Positions 1 to 8,601 of a DNA stretch of 64,000 nucleotides are shown here, in pieces. This DNA is from Hahella sp. (lineage in GTDB: Bacteria > Pseudomonadota > Gammaproteobacteria > Pseudomonadales > Oleiphilaceae), in NCBI GenBank assembly GCA_028280065.1, contig JANQMN010000002.1, positions 1 to 64,000 on the forward strand, in the 5' to 3' direction. Position 1 is the first letter of the stretch. Every line of letters starts with the position of its first letter. The notes below the pieces were generated by a model. That model saw only the letters and a list, made by a program, of their open reading frames with translations, was not told where the DNA came from and did not search any database. The position numbers and the translations under genes are program-made.

Positions 1-52
1 CACGACTTCCCACACAGAAAGCCAGCGCTATTGGGGAACTATTGCCACACCA

Positions 53-508
53 ATGGCAACCGATCTCGGAAAGCAAGGCGTGATTACCGGACGCTTACAC
101 TGCAACAGCGTGGATAGACAGATGGGAAACCCGAGCAATTACGAAAACAGATTAATAGACCGCCAACTCTGTAGCGAAGGATTCAGCGATTCTGAGTTGA
201 TCGTCGAGGGCGAAAAGTTTGTCCTCGATTCCATCAACTTCAATCATTTGGGGATTTGTGTTTTTTCCCCGGACCGTTTGCCGGAAATTACCAGCGCAAC
301 GATATCCTTTAGCCTGACTACAAAAGATTCTGCAATCAAGATTGAGGCACTGCCGTGCCGCATCGTCTATTTCAATGAAACGGAAGTCGGCTGTAAATAC
401 GGCCTGGTATTCTTTGGCGAACTTGACAGCCGACTCAGGGAAAAGTTGCTCCAGGTGGAAAACCGGTTAAAAGAGGAATCCCTCGAAGGCCGCTATGGTT
501 TATTCTGA
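53..508 (+). CDS. PilZ-like domain protein (possibly 5'-truncated by the window edge)
   Basis: The C-terminal two thirds (about residues 55-140) looks like a PilZ-type beta-barrel. It has a segment LDSINFNHLGICVFS, which resembles the D/NxSxxG part of PilZ c-di-GMP-binding domains, and a later strand CKYGLVFFGEL typical of the end of the fold. The arginine-rich RxxxR motif that normally binds c-di-GMP is not obvious, so ligand binding is uncertain. The reading frame stays open upstream to base 2, so the true start may lie outside the window; ATG at 53 and ATG at 122 are both possible starts, and neither has a strong ribosome site. It is convergent with the glucosidase gene. A role as a c-di-GMP effector is an inference. 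Confidence 0.6.
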   Translation: MATDLGKQGVITGRLHCNSVDRQMGNPSNYENRLIDRQLCSEGFSDSELIVEGEKFVLDSINFNHLGICVFSPDRLPEITSATISFSLTTKDSAIKIEALPCRIVYFNETEVGCKYGLVFFGELDSRLREKLLQVENRLKEESLEGRYGLF

Positions 509-538
509 CTAGCGGTTTTACCTTCCTGTTGCCAACCA

Positions 539-3007
539 TTACTCCATGGAAACTGCCGTGCTTTCACCAAATACCAACTGCACATCCCGGCACTGAAGAA
601 ATGCCGCTGAGTCCTGCCGCAAATATACGCATTTGGTTTCCGCATCAAACCACCAAGTCCCGTAATTCCGCTGTTCCCGATACAGTACACGGCGCATTTC
701 TTGTCCGTCACAGATAACTTTCAGAGGACTAGCGCCTGCAGTATGAACTGCCCACTCGTATTCCTTCCAGTCTGGTGTGTAGTTCCCGGATCGCTGCTTG
801 GTAAGTGAAAACTTGCCATTTTTAGCTACCCAATCCAGGGTGACGATCAAATGCTCCCCGGTCCGATAACCCATGGTTTCACCGTCATCCTCATACCATC
901 GGGCTGAACCGTCTTTTGCGCCTAGAATCTTGATTTGCAGTAAATCGTTTTCGGGTTGCGCGTGATCATATGCCTGATCCAGAAACACGCCGGATCCGAC
1001 ACGCATAAACAGTGGACTGTATTCCAACTCTAGATTCAGCCGATGGGTTTTATTTCCCTCAAAGAGTTTGCCTGTATACCAGTCTTTCCATGTGCCCTCG
1101 GGAAAGTAGAGAGGGTAGTGGGTGATATCCGGCTCGGTGATAGCCAGGGTCAAGAGCGCATCACCAACCATGAAGGCCTGATCCTCATGCCAGCCATTTG
1201 AATCATCCGGAAACTGGTAAACCAATGGTCTGACCAGTGGGTCACCGTCTCGCGAAGCACCATAAGCAAAGCTATAAAGCGTGGGGAGCAACTGATAACG
1301 AAACCTAATCGCCTGTCTGATATACGGCAAAATTTCCCGATACATCCAAGGCTCCGTGACCGTGTTGTCGGCATTCACGGAGTGGATGCAAAACCGTGGA
1401 TGGAAGATGCCGTTTTGCACCCAGCGGAGCAGCAACGCCGGTTCAGGAGACAGTCCGGAAAAGCCACCGATATCCATACCGTTAAAAGCGATTCCGGAGA
1501 GACTTTGACCCAGCATTGTTGCAACATTAAACCGAAAATGCTGCCAACTGCTGGCGTTATCGCCTGACCAGGTTTGAGCCCACCGCTGAATACCGACAAA
1601 ACCGGCGCGACTTAAAATAAACGGACGGGCGGCACTCTGTTCGGTGATGGCATCCCAAGTCGTTTCCGCCATCAGGTTACTCAGGACGGGACGTAGTTTC
1701 TGCAAACTCTCCGGCGTACCATCGGCGTGACAAATTGCATCGTCGTCGTCCGCTTCGAATTCATTATTATCATTCCAGATGGCGGCAACGCCATGCTGCA
1801 GAAAAGCCTTGGAAAGTTGCGTTTGCCAGAGATTTCTGGCCTCTGGATTGCTGAAGTCCACCAAACTCCCCTCTCCTCCCCAAAAATTCACTTTTAAAGG
1901 GTCCTCATTTGAGTGGGACTTTACAAAGGCTCCTGCCTGCCGGAACGTTTCGTATAGCGGATGCTGCGTTAAAAAAGCCGGTTTTACATTGGGCGATAAT
2001 GCAACCCGGCGTTCATTCATTTGCCGGATAAAATGGGCAGCGTCAGACATCTTGCCGGCATTCCAATGAAAGGTGTAGCGCTTGCCGTCTTTCGCTTTGG
2101 AGTAGCCTGACGATAGGTGAAATCCACTGATGGGAATCTGCTGCCGCTGGCATTCGTCAATAAAATTCAACACCGCCGCGCCGGCATCGGCCTCAAGTTC
2201 TGTATAAAACATCGACGACCCCCAATAACCGAGCGAAGCTTTAGTGGGCAGCGCCGGGTAACCGGTCAATGCTACATAGCGCTTGCAAACCTCTCGCGGG
2301 GTTTCGCCCAGCAGCAGAAAGTAGTCGATTAATCCGTCATCACAGCAGAAACTGCTAAATGAACCATAATAGCCGCTTCTTTCGCTGCCTACATCGAAGC
2401 TGCTTGGGCTGGCATTGTGGTAATAGAGGCCGATGCAGGTTTTCGTTTCCGGTTGTAGACGCAGTAGAAAAGGGATGTGTTTATACAACGGATCGCCATG
2501 TTCCGGATCGTAGCCAATGGCATCGGTATTGGTCATTTTAAAGGATCGGCCAGTGCGTTCGAGCCGACCGGCTTTTTCCCCCAGCCCATAGTGAAGATGA
2601 GAATCTTCTCTCTGATGATAATGCCAGCGCCTCAAATTGCGATCCACTTGATAGGCTCTACCAGGCAGATCCCTATACAGAATGGTTTCAGCGGACTTTA
2701 ATTCGAGATAGAAAGGCTGTTGGTGGACGATCAAAGTCTTGTCTGACAGTGGTAGCGTTATCTCCGCGCCAATTAACACAACCGGCATCTGATCTTGGAG
2801 TGCCGCCTTCCAATCAGCCAGCAGACTAGTGTCAGCTTCCTGGGTTGAGGCTAAGCCATAGTTAAGTGGCTGAGAATTATCGAAGTCTACCTGAACGCGA
2901 ATACAGGAAGCGCTTATCGGTACAATCGATACCGTTGCAGCGTCTAGATTGATCTGCAGGCGTTCATGGAGGACTCTGCAACTGAAAATTTGCTCGGGAC
3001 GCAGCAT
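539..3007 (-). CDS. Glycoside hydrolase family 31 (alpha-glucosidase-type) enzyme
   Basis: This 822-residue protein has the architecture of GH31 retaining alpha-glycosidases: an N-terminal beta domain (about 1-230), a TIM barrel (about 240-590) and C-terminal beta domains. The catalytic nucleophile is Asp413 in the motif IWNDNNE. The acid/base is Asp483 in WSGDN, and the FNGMDIGGFSG segment that follows is also typical of the family. No signal peptide is visible, so it is probably cytoplasmic and cleaves alpha-linked oligosaccharides. The exact substrate (maltose-type, sulfoquinovoside or xyloside) cannot be told from the sequence. It lies 16 nt downstream of an EamA transporter on the same strand, so the two are probably co-transcribed. 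Confidence 0.9.
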   Translation of the reverse strand: MLRPEQIFSCRVLHERLQINLDAATVSIVPISASCIRVQVDFDNSQPLNYGLASTQEADTSLLADWKAALQDQMPVVLIGAEITLPLSDKTLIVHQQPFYLELKSAETILYRDLPGRAYQVDRNLRRWHYHQREDSHLHYGLGEKAGRLERTGRSFKMTNTDAIGYDPEHGDPLYKHIPFLLRLQPETKTCIGLYYHNASPSSFDVGSERSGYYGSFSSFCCDDGLIDYFLLLGETPREVCKRYVALTGYPALPTKASLGYWGSSMFYTELEADAGAAVLNFIDECQRQQIPISGFHLSSGYSKAKDGKRYTFHWNAGKMSDAAHFIRQMNERRVALSPNVKPAFLTQHPLYETFRQAGAFVKSHSNEDPLKVNFWGGEGSLVDFSNPEARNLWQTQLSKAFLQHGVAAIWNDNNEFEADDDDAICHADGTPESLQKLRPVLSNLMAETTWDAITEQSAARPFILSRAGFVGIQRWAQTWSGDNASSWQHFRFNVATMLGQSLSGIAFNGMDIGGFSGLSPEPALLLRWVQNGIFHPRFCIHSVNADNTVTEPWMYREILPYIRQAIRFRYQLLPTLYSFAYGASRDGDPLVRPLVYQFPDDSNGWHEDQAFMVGDALLTLAITEPDITHYPLYFPEGTWKDWYTGKLFEGNKTHRLNLELEYSPLFMRVGSGVFLDQAYDHAQPENDLLQIKILGAKDGSARWYEDDGETMGYRTGEHLIVTLDWVAKNGKFSLTKQRSGNYTPDWKEYEWAVHTAGASPLKVICDGQEMRRVLYREQRNYGTWWFDAETKCVYLRQDSAAFLQCRDVQLVFGESTAVSME

Positions 3008-3023
3008 TTCACTATCACTCCGG

Positions 3024-3872
3024 TTAATGGCTATTGCGGATTCGCAACGCTTCGATTAGCGCCACGGAAAGTATGAGAAAACCGCCCAGAAGCGTATTGA
3101 CAGCTGGGATCTCAGACAATATCAGCCAGGCGAAAAACACCCCGTAAACCGGTTGTATAGTCGCTATCAGGCTGACGGTCTTGGTCATAAGACTTTTAAG
3201 ACTGAAGACAAACAGCGTGTGCGGGACCAGGACAAAAATCCAGGCAAGCGCAAGTAACTGCAACCAGTCGATACGGTCGAGATTGTCAAGTTCGGTTTTC
3301 GGTAACGCGATGGGTATTAGAACCAGTGAAGCGACCAGTACCTGATAAAACATCTGTGTCAGGCTATCTATTTGTCTGGCCTTGTAGCGGCTGAGAATAT
3401 TTCGAAGGGAAAACAGCAATGCTGAAACCACTCCCCAGAATATGCCCTGCACCGCCTGATCAGACCACTCGAAGCTTGGCAGCATGATATAAAGACCTAC
3501 CGTTACCAACAGGCCTAAACCGATATCCAGCAGCTTCACCCGCTCTCCGGAGAACAGAGGTTCCAACAGAATGGTAAATATAGGATACGAGTAGAGCGCA
3601 AGAATCGCCAGGCCTACCGTGGAGACTTGCGCCGAGTGGAAAAAACTCACCCAATGACCGGTCATAAGAAGCCCTAGTGTCAGAGCGATGCCTATCTGTT
3701 TCCCCTTAAGCTTCGGCGGTTTCCCAAACAACCACAAAACCGGCGCAAAACCGAGAATACCGACAACGGATCGAAACCAAATCAGCACATCCGCGGGCAT
3801 GGGGATAAGCTTGGCAAAGAGCGCCGTCATAGCCCATAAGAATAGAGCGACATTAAGTGCAATTAGCGGCAT
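3024..3872 (-). CDS. EamA-family (DMT superfamily) transporter
   Basis: The 282-residue protein is almost entirely hydrophobic, with about ten predicted membrane helices arranged as two tandem EamA repeats (about 1-135 and 145-278). This is the standard layout and length of inner-membrane drug/metabolite transporters of the RhaT/EamA type. Positively charged loops such as residues 165-170 (SRYKARQ) separate the halves. Substrates in this family range from amino acids to nucleosides and sugars and cannot be predicted here. The gene is immediately upstream of the GH31 hydrolase, which makes a saccharide or a metabolite of the same pathway a tempting but unproven substrate. Confidence 0.88.
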   Translation of the reverse strand: MPLIALNVALFLWAMTALFAKLIPMPADVLIWFRSVVGILGFAPVLWLFGKPPKLKGKQIGIALTLGLLMTGHWVSFFHSAQVSTVGLAILALYSYPIFTILLEPLFSGERVKLLDIGLGLLVTVGLYIMLPSFEWSDQAVQGIFWGVVSALLFSLRNILSRYKARQIDSLTQMFYQVLVASLVLIPIALPKTELDNLDRIDWLQLLALAWIFVLVPHTLFVFSLKSLMTKTVSLIATIQPVYGVFFAWLILSEIPAVNTLLGGFLILSVALIEALRIRNSH

Positions 3873-4001
3873 AGGTTATTCCAGCAATGCAAGGACTTCT
3901 AAGGCAAAAATATTGCACCCGTTTCCCTGTTTTAAATTAGTCTATACAGAATGTCACTTGCTTTGGACTAATCAAGCCCCAATGTCGAGTTTTTAGGCTG
4001 C

Positions 4002-4120
4002 CATGGCCCATAAACTGAGACCATCGAAGCAGTGGAGCTGCCGCAGTGGAGCTGCCGCAGTGGAACTGTCGTTGAGCCCCCAAGGAAGAGTTTACGGCGT
4101 GTCTCGGTTTATGGGACATG
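4002..4120. repeat. Inverted-repeat element enclosing a triple 14-bp tandem repeat
   Basis: Arms at 4002-4021 and 4101-4120 are inverted copies matching at 18 of 20 positions, with the shared core CCCATAAA. Between them, at 4029-4070, are three consecutive 14-bp units with consensus GCAGTGGAGCTGCC; the third differs at two positions. The element fills most of the 368-bp gap between the EamA gene and regA, and no convincing gene lies in the gap. The arrangement resembles a miniature non-autonomous repeat or a large RNA hairpin. No transposase and no target-site duplication was recognised. Confidence 0.6.
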
Positions 4121-4240
4121 ACAACCAAAGCACTGAATTTAAAAACCTTTTGGCTTATATAAGTGCCATTCTAGCCTATACATAAGTATAAATAATTCGT
4201 ATTGATTATGAACAACAGATAAAAAACCAACTCAGGTAGG

Positions 4241-4762
4241 TTACTTAAGTGCTGGTCTTTTGAATAACTTTCTTTGCAATGTGCGGCGGTGCAAACCCAG
4301 TTCCCGGGCGGTAGCGGAGACATTTCCTTCGTTTCTATTCAATACTTCCTGAATATGTTCCCATTCCATCCGAGCCAGGGACATGGCTTCGTTCTCCAGC
4401 TCTTCCACTTTTCCTCCGGCTAAAGCCGTCAGCAGAGCCTGGGTGTTCACGGGTTTCGGCAGGTAATCATTGGCGCCCGCCTTGATCGCTTCCACTGCGG
4501 TGGCAATGCTAGCATAACCGGTAAGGAGAATAATGCGCGCATTCGGTAACTTCTGACGAAGCGTGGGAATAGCGGGCAGACTATTGTCCTCGCCCACCTT
4601 CATGTCCAGCAGGACATACTGGGGGTGAAAACTGTCCGCCAGTTCCAGGCCCGTACCAACATCAAGGGCATGCCGACAATCATAGCCTTGCCTTTGCAGG
4701 CGTCGCAGCAGAACATCCGCAAAAGCTTGATCATCTTCTACTAACAGGAGATTTTGACTCAT
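4241..4762 (-). CDS. regA: RegA/PrrA/ActR-family redox response regulator
   Basis: The 173-residue protein has a CheY-like receiver domain (about 1-115; phospho-acceptor Asp53 in LLDMK, Thr81, Lys103). A short linker leads to a C-terminal Fis-type helix-turn-helix (about 130-168; NVSATARELGLHRRTLQRKL). The absence of a sigma-54 AAA domain and the typical recognition helix mark it as RegA/PrrA rather than NtrC-like. It is expected to be phosphorylated by the RegB-like kinase encoded 39 nt upstream and to control respiratory or redox genes. It is the last gene of a same-strand run that begins with mbnP. The ATG start at 4760-4762 follows the kinase closely. Confidence 0.88.
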   Translation of the reverse strand: MSQNLLLVEDDQAFADVLLRRLQRQGYDCRHALDVGTGLELADSFHPQYVLLDMKVGEDNSLPAIPTLRQKLPNARIILLTGYASIATAVEAIKAGANDYLPKPVNTQALLTALAGGKVEELENEAMSLARMEWEHIQEVLNRNEGNVSATARELGLHRRTLQRKLFKRPALK

Positions 4763-4801
4763 TTAAATCTATCTTTAGCGTTTTCGGTGACCGGCAGTTA
4801 G

Positions 4802-6073
4802 CTACGCAACTTTGAACGCCACTTCGGCTACCGCTCCGCCTTCGCTATGGTTATACAGTTTTAGTTCAGCGGCAAAACGTTCGAGCGTGGCATGACTCAA
4901 CAAAACGCCCATGCCCAGTCCCTTATCGCTTTCAACCAGTCTGGAGCCTAACTGCAAAAGATTGTCTTCGGAGATACCGGAACCGTAATCGCGGATGCTC
5001 AGCAAAAGCTGATTATTCTTTATCAATCCGGAAAGGCTAATGCGTTCCTGCAAATGCTTGCGGCTTGCCTGCACGGCATTTTGTACCAGGTTAAGTATGG
5101 CAGGCAACAGAGTCGTATCGGCTTGAATGGAGTATCGGTCCGGGTCAGGTAATTCATATTGGACCTGCATATCCGGAAAATTCAGTTGGATCTCTTCTTT
5201 AAGCTCGTCAAACAAACTAAGCAAAGACATTTGCTGTTGTTGGTTCTGTTTCACTTCTTCCGCCATTGCCCGAAAATCCTGCAACCGTTTGCTGCACAGC
5301 GCCAGTTGTGATCGCAGATGCATCAGTGATCCTGAATCGTCATTGGCCTTATCGCCATGGCTTCCAGGCACGTGCTTTTGGTTTGTTCCTTCCAGTTGTT
5401 CGGCCAGTTCTTCCGCAAGTAAACTGGCGGTCCCCAATGGGGTTGCCAGGTGATGGACGAACTGTGCACTGATCGTGCCCAGCGCAACCAGTTGTTCCTG
5501 GCGCAGTTGCTCCTCGCGTAATCGGCTGACGTAGCGGTCTTGTTTATGCATTGCCTGCACCAGTGACGCCACGATCAACACAACGACCATTGCCGACAGC
5601 GCAAAATTCACCCACATTCCCACGAAATGCTGATGAATATCCACATGATGCATTTCCATGGCCGAAATACTTAACAGCAACAGCGTATAAGCAGCAAAAG
5701 CCAGTAGTGTCACTGCAATCAACAACCCTCTTTTCAATGTCACCGCCGCAATGGCCACCGGTAAAAGCAGGAGCGAGACAAAAGGATTCGTCGCACCGCC
5801 GGAAAAAAACAGCAGCAGGGTCAGAAAACTTACATCCAGTAAAATTTGTACGAAATACTCAAAATCATGAATGTTGCGGTTGCTGCGGTAGTACCAGTAC
5901 AGCCCCATATTCAAGGCAAGTTCCACAGCAACGATGGCCTTTAACACCAAGTAGGGTAGTTTGTATTCAAACAGAAACTCAGCCAGTAAAATTGCCAGGA
6001 ACTGCAGGAGGATAAACAGATAACGAAGCTTGATCAGCTTTAGTAGATTTCGATTGGTTTGTAGTTGCGGCAT
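4802..6073 (-). CDS. regB: RegB/PrrB-family redox-sensing histidine kinase
   Basis: The 423-residue protein has about six N-terminal membrane helices (about 15-180), a dimerisation/H-box and a C-terminal ATPase with N, G1 and G2 motifs (LVQNAVQAS, DYGSGI, GLGMG). Two RegB hallmarks are visible: the GGATNPF motif (residues 92-98), known in RegB as the ubiquinone-binding loop, and a cysteine (Cys260 in LALCSKRL) at the place of the family's redox-active cysteine. The phosphorylation site reads HHLATPLG (His207), so the residue after the phospho-accepting His is a second His instead of the usual Glu or Asp. It is followed by its partner regA and preceded, 58 nt upstream, by the MbnPH-porin genes. 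Confidence 0.88.
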   Translation of the reverse strand: MPQLQTNRNLLKLIKLRYLFILLQFLAILLAEFLFEYKLPYLVLKAIVAVELALNMGLYWYYRSNRNIHDFEYFVQILLDVSFLTLLLFFSGGATNPFVSLLLLPVAIAAVTLKRGLLIAVTLLAFAAYTLLLLSISAMEMHHVDIHQHFVGMWVNFALSAMVVVLIVASLVQAMHKQDRYVSRLREEQLRQEQLVALGTISAQFVHHLATPLGTASLLAEELAEQLEGTNQKHVPGSHGDKANDDSGSLMHLRSQLALCSKRLQDFRAMAEEVKQNQQQQMSLLSLFDELKEEIQLNFPDMQVQYELPDPDRYSIQADTTLLPAILNLVQNAVQASRKHLQERISLSGLIKNNQLLLSIRDYGSGISEDNLLQLGSRLVESDKGLGMGVLLSHATLERFAAELKLYNHSEGGAVAEVAFKVA

Positions 6074-6131
6074 GGTTACTTCTGGATTATTGGTTGTTTT
6101 GCAAATGCCAAAATATTTCGCAGGGCAAGCT

Positions 6132-7370
6132 TTATAACAGTTTTCGTTGCCAGACTAAACCGATTACCCAACGATTATGACTGGTGGTCTCGTTGCTCCC
6201 TGCGGTAGCCGGCAAACTGTCATCGGCTACCCACTCGGCGCGCAAGGCAAAATCTTCATGGAAGCTCCAAAGCCAGGCCAGACTCAGTTTCTCCGGCTCA
6301 AAACCGTCATTATATAAACCGGCCTGTTGTACGAAAGTCAGGGAAGTATCGCGAAAATCGTTGTCGCTACTCAGCCGTTCATATTGCGCCGACAAACGAT
6401 GCTGTTGCCAGGCAACGCCGAATAACAAACGGGTGCCTTCTACCTGACTATCCAGTTGCGCGGAGGAGACCGGGTCCTGCAGTTCGCCCTCGATATCGGC
6501 ACGAATCCACTCAACAGCAGCCGTTAACAGTAAGCCGCTAACATCTATACCGACTTCGGCGAATGCACCCGTCATCAGCGTATCACCGCTAAAAGACAAA
6601 TCCGGCTGCTCGGTTGTGCCGGAATCCAGATGATGGTCACTTTCATAACGCCCATTCCGACGTTGCTCAGCCTTACCCATCATCATCCATCCTCCCGTGC
6701 GAAGTTGCACCTCACCAACTTCCTGATTGAAATGCATATAAGTACTGGCACCGCCAGCGCCGGATGTCGCCGGAAAACTATCGCCATCCCATGCTTCCAA
6801 GCCCCAACGATGGGTATCCCAAATCAATTCTGCCCGGCCGCCGATATCGGTGAAATGCCGGCCAAAGAATACATCTGCCAGCAAGGGTGCCTCGCTGTAC
6901 AACGAAGTTGAGGCATGGTGTGACGCGGTCGCTGTTGCCAGGCTGGTCATTTTGCCGATAGCGAAAGACCAGCGGGGTTGTGACAATAAGGAAGCCAGAT
7001 TATTCGCGGGTAACTGCGCGCTGAAATACAAACTCTCGAGTTCGAACTCCGTTTCACTATCATGTTGGTGGGCACTGATTTTTGCTTCGGCGAAGTAATC
7101 GTCGGACACATGGAATACGCCATTGAGCTGGGAATCGTCCAGACGCGCACCCTGCTCTGCCGGAAATGCCTCTCCTCCTAACATGATGCCGGGGATTTGC
7201 CAGGATTCGCCGTCGTCGATGGCATTATCGCTGCGGTAGGTAAAAGCAGCACTGGCATTTATCCCTTGCGGTGGGGGATCGTAGGATAATCCATGAGCTC
7301 CGGATAACTGACTGACCGACCATAGAACGGGGAGGAGTGACCAAGGCACAGCGAAGAAAGAGGTTTTCAT
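6132..7370 (-). CDS. Outer-membrane beta-barrel protein linked to mbnPH
   Basis: This 412-residue protein starts with a signal peptide (about 1-28, cut after a GAHG-like segment). It continues with alternating amphipathic strands rich in aromatic girdle residues and ends in a hydrophobic WVIGLVWQRKLL strand, as expected for an outer-membrane barrel of about 16 strands. A resemblance to LbtU-type siderophore porins is possible but not certain. Its ATG overlaps the stop codon of the MbnH-like peroxidase (ATGA overlap), so the two are translationally coupled. Context suggests transport or anchoring of a metal, possibly copper, together with MbnP/MbnH; this is inference. The specific family is not recognised. 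Confidence 0.75.
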   Translation of the reverse strand: MKTSFFAVPWSLLPVLWSVSQLSGAHGLSYDPPPQGINASAAFTYRSDNAIDDGESWQIPGIMLGGEAFPAEQGARLDDSQLNGVFHVSDDYFAEAKISAHQHDSETEFELESLYFSAQLPANNLASLLSQPRWSFAIGKMTSLATATASHHASTSLYSEAPLLADVFFGRHFTDIGGRAELIWDTHRWGLEAWDGDSFPATSGAGGASTYMHFNQEVGEVQLRTGGWMMMGKAEQRRNGRYESDHHLDSGTTEQPDLSFSGDTLMTGAFAEVGIDVSGLLLTAAVEWIRADIEGELQDPVSSAQLDSQVEGTRLLFGVAWQQHRLSAQYERLSSDNDFRDTSLTFVQQAGLYNDGFEPEKLSLAWLWSFHEDFALRAEWVADDSLPATAGSNETTSHNRWVIGLVWQRKLL

Positions 7371-8536
7371 TGGGGTTCGATAAATGGGTTTGAAAATTTG
7401 GGATTGGTAACAAATTCGTTATCGGTAAGCGCATGTAGAAAAGCTATAACCGCCTCAATCTCCTCTTCCGTTGCATCGAACTGCCGAATCAAGCCGGATT
7501 TAAGTGGACTAAGGTTACCATCCCCGGCATTCGGCCCGAGTTCCAGCAATCGCCCGCCCCTGGCGTAATGCTCGATTACTTCACGCAGCGTCGCGATACT
7601 GCCGTCGTGCATGTATGGCCCTGTGAGTGCAATGTTGCGCAGGTTCTGGGGTCGGAACAGGCCTTTATCGGCAGGGTCGTGCGTCAGATCATATAACCCC
7701 TGATCTTCAACGGGATACCCGCCGTTACCATCTACGTTATATAAACCATTGTTGAAAAATGGAAATTGAATCGTATCAAACGAAGTATTGGCATCACGGT
7801 AGGAGACGGAAAAATTAATCCCGCCATGGCAATGGAAACACTCGAACTTTTCACCGTTAAACAGCTGAAAACCTTTTATCTGCCGCTCTGTCAGCGCACT
7901 CCGGTCTCCCATTAAGTAGCGATCGTAAGGGCTCCCGGCACTAATCATTGTTCTGACAAAGCTCGCCAACGCAAAGATTATTTTGTTGATACTGGCGCCG
8001 CTGTTACTTTCCGGAAATGCTTCCCGAAACATTTCAACGTACATGGCATCGTCGTCAAAGCGGCTCAGGACTTCATCGACAAAGGCATCGGTGACGCCCA
8101 GTTCGATGGGATTTTCAGCGCGAATCGGAACATTCAGCTGATCTTCCAGCTCCAGAAAACCATCATTACTCCAGGTGAAAGTGGTGTGATAAACCACATT
8201 GGCTAAACCCTGGCTGTTTCTGACCAGCGCGTGTCCGGTGGAACCAAAGGGGGTTTCAACACCATCCGCAAAGGCCAATTCCTGAAGATGACAGGAGGAG
8301 CAAGACTGTGTTTCGTTCGCAGACAGCCGGGTATCGTAGAACAAAAAACGCCCCAGCTTTATTTTTTCAGGCGTCAGCGGATTAAAATCAGGGACATGAG
8401 GCACCGGCATATGGTCCGGCAGAGCCAGCATTTCCCGCAGGCTCTGTTGTTGGCCGGACTCGGCAATCATAGTCGAGGATTGGCCACAAGCGACCAGCGT
8501 CGACGCTATAACGAACAACGTCAGATACTTGAACAT
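7367..8536 (-). CDS. mbnH: MbnH-like diheme cytochrome c peroxidase (metallo-mystery pair)
   Basis: The 389-residue protein belongs to the bacterial diheme cytochrome c peroxidase/MauG superfamily. Two c-type heme motifs are visible: CSSCH at 79-83 and CFHCH at 233-237. A typical C-terminal segment GPYMHDGS (about 306-313) follows. The N-terminus looks like a lipoprotein signal with Cys17 in the lipobox (LVAC). In studied pairs MbnH uses a high-valent diheme state to convert a tryptophan of its partner MbnP into kynurenine, making a copper site. The partner gene lies 65 nt upstream in the same orientation, which supports MbnH over a plain H2O2-scavenging peroxidase. It should act in the periplasm. 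Confidence 0.85.
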   Translation of the reverse strand: MFKYLTLFVIASTLVACGQSSTMIAESGQQQSLREMLALPDHMPVPHVPDFNPLTPEKIKLGRFLFYDTRLSANETQSCSSCHLQELAFADGVETPFGSTGHALVRNSQGLANVVYHTTFTWSNDGFLELEDQLNVPIRAENPIELGVTDAFVDEVLSRFDDDAMYVEMFREAFPESNSGASINKIIFALASFVRTMISAGSPYDRYLMGDRSALTERQIKGFQLFNGEKFECFHCHGGINFSVSYRDANTSFDTIQFPFFNNGLYNVDGNGGYPVEDQGLYDLTHDPADKGLFRPQNLRNIALTGPYMHDGSIATLREVIEHYARGGRLLELGPNAGDGNLSPLKSGLIRQFDATEEEIEAVIAFLHALTDNEFVTNPKFSNPFIEPQ

Positions 8537-8601
8537 AATTGCTAAACCGCGATCATCGGAACAGCTGACATTAAAAACGATCCTGCGACCGCAACCCCCG
8601 T

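Noticed and set aside
4002-4120. Integron attC site
   Set aside because: The outer core sites RYYYAAC/GTTRRRY are not present at the ends and no integrase or gene cassette structure is nearby.
3937-4185. Short frames on both strands over the inverted-repeat element
   Set aside because: They exist only because the repeat lacks stop codons; the composition is repeat-driven and not protein-like.
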